Shown piece after piece: positions 58,301-64,000 of a stretch of 64,000 nucleotides of DNA. The translations under genes were made by a program, and so were the position numbers. Within the stretch, counting starts at the first letter, position 1. Each line of letters begins with the position of its first letter. The notes beneath the pieces were generated by a model. It was not told where the DNA came from, did no database searches, and saw nothing but the letters and a program-made list of their open reading frames with translations. The DNA is from Choristoneura fumiferana (lineage: Eukaryota; Arthropoda; Insecta; Lepidoptera; Tortricidae): contig NC_133477.1 in NCBI RefSeq assembly GCF_025370935.1, forward strand, positions 17,616,056 through 17,680,055. The letters run 5' to 3'.

Positions 58301-58850
58301 CATACAAATATCTGCCCAGCCGGAATTCGAATTGTATTCATTTTTATTAAATGTCACTGTAGTATAGTTTCAATAAAAATACACGTTATGTATCAATTTC
58401 AGGTGTCATCTATTAAAGTTTTTGAGATACAGTCCTGTGACAGACAGACGGAAGAATAGACGTTATAGCGACATTATTAGGGTTAAAAATACTGTACTTA
58501 GCACGTGCATCAGGGGTCCGCAGTAGGTCTGTCTGTAAACATATTAATAAGGAAATTTGCAAAAAAAAATTTGTACAGGGTTCCGTGGAATTGTTTAAAT
58601 TGTGAAAGTGGTCCGTGACTGCAAAAAGTTTAAGAAACCCTGATTAAGATTATTGTTTCTTGTATCTACAGTACCGCTACTGTTAGTCCAACGCATATGA
58701 ATACTATTAGATTCGACCCAAACCTTTTTCTGAATTGGCAATGACGGAATTTTTGTCATTTTCATATTTTTCAGCCATTTCTTCTAAAGATTTCGTTGTT
58801 TCAGCTATTATATTTGGAATGAGCCACATTAATACAAATAAACCTCGCAT
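55335..58850 (-). CDS. Secreted, probably GPI-anchored protein, faintly mesothelin/stereocilin-like
   Basis: Six exons on the minus strand: 58850-58724, 57927-57727, 56750-56593, 56129-55932, 55838-55745 and 55615-55335. Borders are AG/GT and phases fit, giving 352 residues. It starts with a signal peptide, MRGLFVLMWLIPNIIA. It ends with a hydrophobic stretch (SIALIISYSYLVL) preceded by a Ser/Gly/Ala-containing stretch, as in GPI-anchor signals. Between them are helix-like repeats: MRLDAETILHILSNTKKQL, DGKTAAYLQGREFLAFGSLL, NGLGYLLCGFPPCDLQKI and RMELMTQRLYVLRMQLRF. The pattern LG.L.CGF...D...I resembles the superhelical repeats of mesothelin, stereocilin and otoancorin, which are GPI-linked or apical extracellular proteins. 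That link is weak and by eye only. A possible N-glycosylation site is NGS in YMNGSN. The exon at 56129 needs the acceptor TTTTAG; the nearer TTATAG puts a stop in frame. Confidence 0.72.
57094..57115. repeat. (GTAT)n microsatellite
   Basis: Five GTAT units following ACCGAAGGAGGGTTATG, a common repeat context. Confidence 0.85.
57573..57640 (+). repeat. Retroelement 3'-end fragment, family D
   Basis: TCATTCTGAGAAGAGGCTTG, CCTTGCAGTAGAGTATATAG and GGTGATGATAAT: a diverged copy of the family seen at 50228-50330. Confidence 0.6.
58128..58325 (-). repeat. SINE family C, body and tail
   Basis: On the minus strand it reads GGGCAGATATTTGTATGAAT, CTCGGGTCTTGGATGTTAAA, GGGACTAGGTCAATTGGTGT and CCGTGATATTTATTTATT. 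It lacks the tRNA-like head of the full copy at 27638-27905. Confidence 0.8.
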
Positions 58851-60546
58851 AGTTTTTGTGGGTACTGTATACAATTTATAAGAATATAAAACTCATCATA
58901 TTATTTTTATTTGCTTGACTACTGAGAAACTAGTTGGCATCGAAATATTTTTTAGTAACTAACTGAAAGTACTGATCACGTTAAGCAGGAGAAATTGACT
59001 CACACGTCGTGTTCAATAATAGCCGCTCTATATAGTACATGCTACCTCTCCGCCCCGGCTCCGCACGGGTACAATATTCAAAATAGTTTGCACGGGTAAA
59101 ATTTTCAAAAAACTGGCCACGTGCGAGTCGGACTCACGCACGAAGGGTTCCGTACCGTTATCTATACAACTAGATTAGACATTAGCAAAAAACGGCAATT
59201 AAATAAGAACTAAACGGCAACAAATAATTATTAATTTTTAAAACGAATATACAACTAAATATTCTATGAATATTTCAAGCGTCTACCTGTTGCAGTCATT
59301 AATATCGAGTAAAAAACGGCAAAAAAACACGTTTGTTGTATGGAGCCCCACTTAAATATTTATTTTATTTTGTTTTTAGTATTTATTATTAGAGCGATAC
59401 GATAAACACGGTTCATGAGATCCAGCCTGGTGACACACAGACAAACAGTGGAGCCTTAGTAATAGGGTCCCGTTTTTATATTATTATTATATTTTTTACC
59501 CTTTGGGTACGGGACCCTAAAAAGTTCTCTTATCAAGGGCACTTCACACACATTTTTCAGCTCCATTTCCTAAAAACTACACCCCACCCGCGCGAAGCCA
59601 GGGCGCGTCGGTGTAAATACATTTTTTGGTTAGATTGATATTTTTAAATTCGTAATATCTTTTGACTGGAACGTCCGATTTAAATAATTAAAAAAGTAAT
59701 CTTTAGGTATTGAAACAGATTTACTTGGATAAGGATTAATACAAAGGGATGAATAAAGTGGTCTGATTTTAGTCGGCATTTTCATCAATTTGTAAAATGT
59801 AAGAAAGTAGCTATAATGACATAACTACAATAGTTGGACAAATGGTATCGCACTATAGGTATTTTTTTATATTCATATATTCTTTAATATTATAGAACAT
59901 TTTTTTGTTCTATCTTTAATATTTTCCGTAGCGCATGCGATGAAAGACATTTATGGCAATTTTTTTACACCTTGGGTTACATTACTGAAGTTTTGGTACG
60001 AATCCCTAATTTTTTTTTTATTTAATATAGCTTGTCACTCACAGATAGTGTGGCTTCCCAACGCTGAAAGAATATTTTTAATCGGTCCAGTAGTTTCGGA
60101 ACCTATTCAATGCAAACAAACAAACAAAAATTCAAATCTTTCCTGTTTATAATATAAGTTTAGACTAGGAAATTCTTGAACAGAAGTAACAGACAGACAA
60201 AAGTTCGTTTTAGTATCAAATACTGGATCGTGAATGGTAAGCTTTTAATTTTTTTTTTTAATTTGCACCGTTGGCAATGGCAAGCGCAAGCCATCACTGT
60301 CAAAAGTGTCAAACAAATGTCACCCGTCACGTACTCACTCGGTCCAACCAACCGACATAACGTAGACAAGACTGTCTTTTCTCTACTCTAACCTAAAAGA
60401 GCAACTGATTGTTTTTACCGGATCCTTCGTTATTTTTGCAACGAAATGCTTCTACTGTAGGATTTCTTCGCAATACTGTCACTGTTAGGTTTATAGGATA
60501 AAGTAGTTTTCGTTCTATTTTAAGCTTCCGCTAGTGTCTTAGAAAC
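58851..60546. other. Divergent intergenic region upstream of DRG2 5' half
   Basis: Shared upstream region of the secreted-protein gene (minus) and DRG2 (plus). It carries the repeat at 59106-59522 and a common repeat end (GGTCCAGTAGTTTCGGAAC, then (CAAA)n) at about 60083-60160. The last 200 bases before the DRG2 start are the likely DRG2 promoter and 5' UTR. Confidence 0.5.
59106..59522 (+). repeat. Dispersed repeat (CTGGCCACGTGCGAGTCGG start)
   Basis: It begins AAACTGGCCACGTGCGAGTC and GGGTTCCGTACC, and ends GGTACGGGACCCTAAAAAG, so it has a GGGT(T)CCGTACC/GGTACGGGACCC inverted end pair like the GGCCAAGAGCG family. A short fragment of the start is at about 28552-28580. Confidence 0.7.
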
Positions 60547-63500
60547 ATGGGTATCTTGGAGAAGATATCTGAGATTGAGAAAGAAATAGCCAGAACTCAG
60601 AAAAATAAAGGTGATTGATATTAATTATACCACATTATCTTATTAATTTCAACATTCATGTGTTAATTTTATTGAAATTTGGCAGCTACCGAATACCACC
60701 TGGGTCTTTTGAAGGCGAAACTCGCCAAATACCGGTCACAGTTACTAGAGCCGTCCAAAAAGGGTGGCGACAAAGGCGAGGGGTTTGATGTGCTCAAGTC
60801 TGGAGATGCCAGAGTAGCATTAATTGGTTTTCCATCAGTGGGAAAGGTAAGTTGTGTTGTCACAACAATTTAACTCATTATAACCCAGTTTTATTTTATA
60901 GGGGAAAGGTTAATAGTGTAAATGCTTTCAACCTCACATACTGTTTAGTTTTGACTATACTTTAATAACACAAGATGCATCCAGCGTGACAAGTCCCATA
61001 ATATTATAATAATAATAATAAATATCACAGGACACTTCACACCAATTGACTTAATCCCAAAGTAAGCTTGTGTTATAGGTACTAGATAACAGATAAATTT
61101 ACTTAATGAAAATTCATATTATTCACACAAATATCTGCCCTGATGGTGGATCTATTTGGAAACTTAAGGTATATAGTTGTTGCAAGATTATCTCTTTATC
61201 ATATTATATTTGTATCACAAATTGGAGTTTTGGATCTCAAACTAGACTAACCCCCTGTTTCACCAGCCATAGATAAAAAAAAAAAACCTGTTTCAAATCT
61301 GCAATCGGCTGTTCTAGCCATAATCAGATGGTTGGATTTTAATATTTAGGGTAATTTGGGTAGTGTTCCACTGAACACCATCGCCATTTTAGGTATGGGC
61401 TTAAATTTATTTGATGGATAAATGAGATGCCGTCACTATTTGTTTTGTTCAAATAGACTAAGACGGCATCACATTTATCTGTATTTTTTTTTATTTTAAG
61501 TTAGTTTTTAGATCAGGTCCTCACTGAAAATCAGCGCCACGGCTAGCCGTGGCATTATGCTGAGTGGGAACCTGTTTAGCGTCATGTATGTCTTGTATTT
61601 GTTCTATGTTGGTTTTTATGGTGTTAAATAAATGTATTTTTCATCTCTCCTGTTCGGAAAGTTTAATTTTGATGGGTAGCCAAGGAGCTTATATATACCT
61701 ACAATACTGGAGGTTAAGCGAAGATCATCCGTTTGAAACAAGAAATTTTACTTTTAATATGTCACAAATATATTCCATCTCTTCCTTTAGTTAGGTTAAG
61801 AAAGAGATGGAAGTCATTCTTGAAATGTGAAAGAAAGAGATGGAATATATAAATAAGTAACAAAGGTCAAACTTTTTCATTCGGCGTTCAACCTCCAGTT
61901 TTGTATCTATATAAGCTTGGTTGTGTCGTGACCAACACAATTTTTTTTTATAGTCGGACGTGGCAAGTGGCCAGTGCGAAAAGGTTGGAGGTTGGATATC
62001 AGTAAATTTAATTTATTATTATTCTCTTGTTTTTTTGTAGTATTTTACTTGCCTCACAATCAAAATGAAAAGTAGATTGTCTAACTCGGGTGAAATTACC
62101 CATTTCCCCTCGAACTATTGGCCAGAAATATCTTGGGAGAAATGTGTCACTTTCCACCCTTGGCTATCTATCTACTATTCTTTCTTTCTTTCTTTCTTAG
62201 ATATAGCAACATTTTAGGTCCAGTGAGAAATCATATGTCTCATTAAAAGATAAAAACTAAAATCATCAAGTTATGTAATGTTTACAGTCAACATTGCTCT
62301 CAACACTGACCCACACACACTCAGAGGCAGCGAGCTATGAATTCACAACGCTGACATGCATCCCTGGTGTCATAGAGTACCGTGGGGCCAATATACAGCT
62401 GCTTGATCTGCCTGGAATCATTGAAGGCGCTGCCCAAGGCAAAGGTAGAGGGCGACAGGTGAGTTCCTGTAAAGTTATCATCATCATAATATCAGCCGTA
62501 GGACGTCCAGTCTTCCATTGTTGGACATGCCGATAGAGAGCTGTTGATAACTGATGACCCTAGACTAGATAGGCTTATGTGAAAGCGCTGCAGGTCTTCC
62601 AGAGGTTAAAGAGGAGGAATTGGAGGATGGTGAATAAAACAATAAATAAAGGCATTTCTTGTAAAATAAAATATTTGTAATGATAATCGAAAGTAATAAC
62701 AGAAATTACAATTTAAAAATAAAAGAATACAGTATTTATTTTCTTTTTGAAGACGATTTTTAAGGTTTTTTTTAATTTAAAAGGTCCCAAATTCGAGTGC
62801 GAAATTACATTTGAAATTTACTATGAGCTACAGCTCAGGGAGAAAGAAAACATTGTGAGGAAACCTAAACAAACCTGCGAACCAATTCAATGGAGTGTGT
62901 GAAGTTCCCAATCCGAACTGGGCCTGCGTGGGAACTACGACCCAAGTCCTCTCATTCTGAAAAGAGGCCTGTGCTCAGCAGTGGGAGGCTGGGATTATTA
63001 TAACTTTCTTACAATTAAAATCTACAAATCTATCTTTCTCTTATTCATTTCATTAATTCACTTCTAAAAAGAAATTAATAATGTTGTCTGACGCCAATGA
63101 CATGGTGGAAATGCGATCGGTTCACACGAGCGAGGAGCGTGCACTGAGACTGATCAGACTGAGGCCAGTGGCTAGACGCTCTATCTCACTCTCGCCCGCC
63201 ACGCTGCATGCTGCACGCCCCGCCGTTCGGTTCACACGAGCGACGAGCGTCCACTGAGGCCAGTCGCTGCACGCTCTATCTCACTCTAACCCGCCACGCT
63301 GCATGCTGCACGCCCTGCCGAACGCTCCGTTTCGAGCGTCCACTCAGGCCTTAAGCCGAGTTTAGACTTAGCAAGAAAAATCGTGCAAGTTGCATTACAT
63401 CGCGGCGCTCGATTGACCACTACAAACTCGTTGGCTTTACGGCCTCGCAATGTAATGCAACTTGCACGATTTTTCTTGCAAGTCTAAACTCGGCTTTACA

Positions 63501-63742
63501 CTTAACGCGGCCGCCGCGCTAGCCAATGCTCGATGGTTTGCCGCGCAAAGTCGATACACAGCTAATATACAACAGCTTGAATCATGTTTTAATTCCAGGT
63601 GATAGCAGTAGCACGGACAGCAGACTTGGTGCTGATGATGTTGGACGCCACAAAGCCCTATGTGCACCGCCAGCTGCTGGAGAAAGAGTTGGAGAGTGTT
63701 GGCATCCGGCTTAACAAAGCCAAGCCTAATATATATTTTAAG
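60547..63742 (+). CDS. DRG2: DRG2, N-terminal half (four 5' exons)
   Basis: Four exons: 60547-60610, 60686-60846, 62288-62458 and 63599-63742, with AG/GT borders and joins in phase 1, 0 and 0. They encode residues 1-180, starting MGILEKISEIEKEIARTQKN, the N-terminal helix of DRG2. The GTPase motifs follow: G1 GFPSVGKST is split across the junction 60846/62288, SEAASYEFTTLTCIPG covers G2, and DLPGIIEGA is G3. VIAVARTADLVLMMLDATK follows, and it ends NKAKPNIYFK in phase 0. The next exon, about 36 codons, is not in the last 258 bases of the window. The G4 motif and TGS domain are found only at 2617-4566, at the other end of the window. The start codon is fixed by homology. The introns hold SINE family C, retroelement ends, a tandem duplication and a palindromic MITE. 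Confidence 0.96.
61010..61145 (-). repeat. SINE family C fragment
   Basis: On the minus strand it reads GGGCAGATATTTGTGTGAAT, TTTGGGATTAAGTCAATTGG and CTGTGATATTTATTATT. It is an internally deleted copy in a DRG2 intron. Confidence 0.7.
61255..61490. mobile_element. Degraded GGGCTGTTTCACC-type MITE
   Basis: CCCCCTGTTTCACCAGCCA at the left, and the pair GATGCCGTCACTATTTG and AGACGGCATCACATTTA toward the right, match the end and core of 31641-31782. The interior is expanded or interrupted. Confidence 0.5.
62179..62199. repeat. (CTTT)n microsatellite
   Basis: Five CTTT units, about 90 bases upstream of the DRG2 exon at 62288. Confidence 0.85.
62790..63000 (+). repeat. Retroelement 3'-end fragment, family D, longer copy
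   Basis: AATTCGAGTGCGAAATTACA, GAGGAAACCTAAACAAACCT, TGGGCCTGCGTGGGAACTAC and GAGGCCTGTGCTCAGCAGTG. It carries more 5' sequence than the copies at 36013 and 57573. Confidence 0.7.
63119..63330. repeat. Tandem duplication of about 110 bp
   Basis: GGTTCACACGAGCGAGGAGC at 63119 recurs as GGTTCACACGAGCGACGAGC at 63229, and both lead through CGCTCTATCTCACTCT to CGCTGCATGCTGCACGCCC. Two units, CG-rich, in the last visible DRG2 intron. Confidence 0.8.
63354..63495. mobile_element. Palindromic MITE, copy 2 (AGCCGAGTTTAGAC ends)
   Basis: AGCCGAGTTTAGACTTAGCA and its mirror TGCAAGTCTAAACTCGGCT, with TTA on both sides (63351-63353, 63496-63498). The interior matches 10271-10413 in reverse orientation. 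A 3-bp TTA duplication suggests a Harbinger-type origin. Confidence 0.8.
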
Positions 63743-64000
63743 GTACAGTTAAACAATAATCTAATGTGCAATTGTACTGAATAATCCTTTCCATTCGTGT
63801 TTTCTCGGAAACGGTCGTATTCGTCATGCTACTTCAGTCAGCCTCAGTATCCTTAAGACAGTGAAAGTAATAAATCATTAACAGTCCCCAGTATGCTCAC
63901 GTCCCCATACAAACGTAGTTTCTTTCTAATTTACAAGCAGCACTACAGATCAAAACGCAACTTTGCAACTATAATGGGAGCAGCCATTACGATGCTTATA
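63743..64000. other. DRG2 intron, right edge of window
   Basis: It begins with the donor GTACAG after the exon ending at 63742. No further DRG2 exon or recognisable repeat is seen before the window ends. Confidence 0.6.

Overview
The window is a eukaryotic, insect-type nuclear sequence, most likely from a moth or butterfly. It has small GC-rich exons split by AT-rich, GT/AG introns. Its spacers are full of dispersed repeats of the kinds common in Lepidoptera: tRNA-derived SINEs, short inverted-repeat DNA transposons, Helitron-like repeats and retroelement 3' ends. A 100-base run of N at 14881-14980 joins two contigs. The species is inferred from gene and repeat character only.

Six protein-coding loci can be modelled. 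From left to right: (1) the 3' half of DRG2, a developmentally regulated GTP-binding protein (+, 2617-4566); (2) EMC3, a subunit of the ER membrane protein complex (-, 10870-14631), with two frameshifts in exon 1 close to the gap; (3) a MyTH4-FERM protein resembling the C-terminal tail of myosin-XV but with no motor in the window (+, 18420-28831); (4) a four-transmembrane protein with a long polar tail, laid out like the septate-junction protein Snakeskin (-, 33022-42765); (5) a two-RRM protein of the A1CF/RBM46/DND1 group (-, 45239-54501); (6) a secreted, probably GPI-anchored protein with faint resemblance to the mesothelin/stereocilin group (-, 55335-58850); and then the 5' half of DRG2 (+, 60547-63742). 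For loci 2-6 the exon phases join cleanly from start to stop, after correcting two bases in EMC3.

The most important structural point is DRG2. Its C-terminal exons open the window and its N-terminal exons close it, on the same strand but in reversed order. No exon is present twice and only about 36 codons are missing between the halves. With the N gap lying between them, this looks like a misordered scaffold (the left contig belonging after the right one), or else a tandem duplication seen from its inner edges.

The rest is mobile DNA. Stand-out cases are two three-level nested insertions (40099-41696 and 49728-50443), a foldback element with 64-bp internal repeats inside another repeat (7541-8249), hAT-type elements with 8-bp target duplications in EMC3 introns and elsewhere, piggyBac-like TTAA elements, and an exon bracketed by inverted SINE arms (36160-36898). 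I saw no prokaryotic feature, CRISPR array, viral gene or clearly new multi-gene system. The genes are unrelated housekeeping, cytoskeletal, membrane and RNA-binding genes sharing a repeat-rich neighbourhood.
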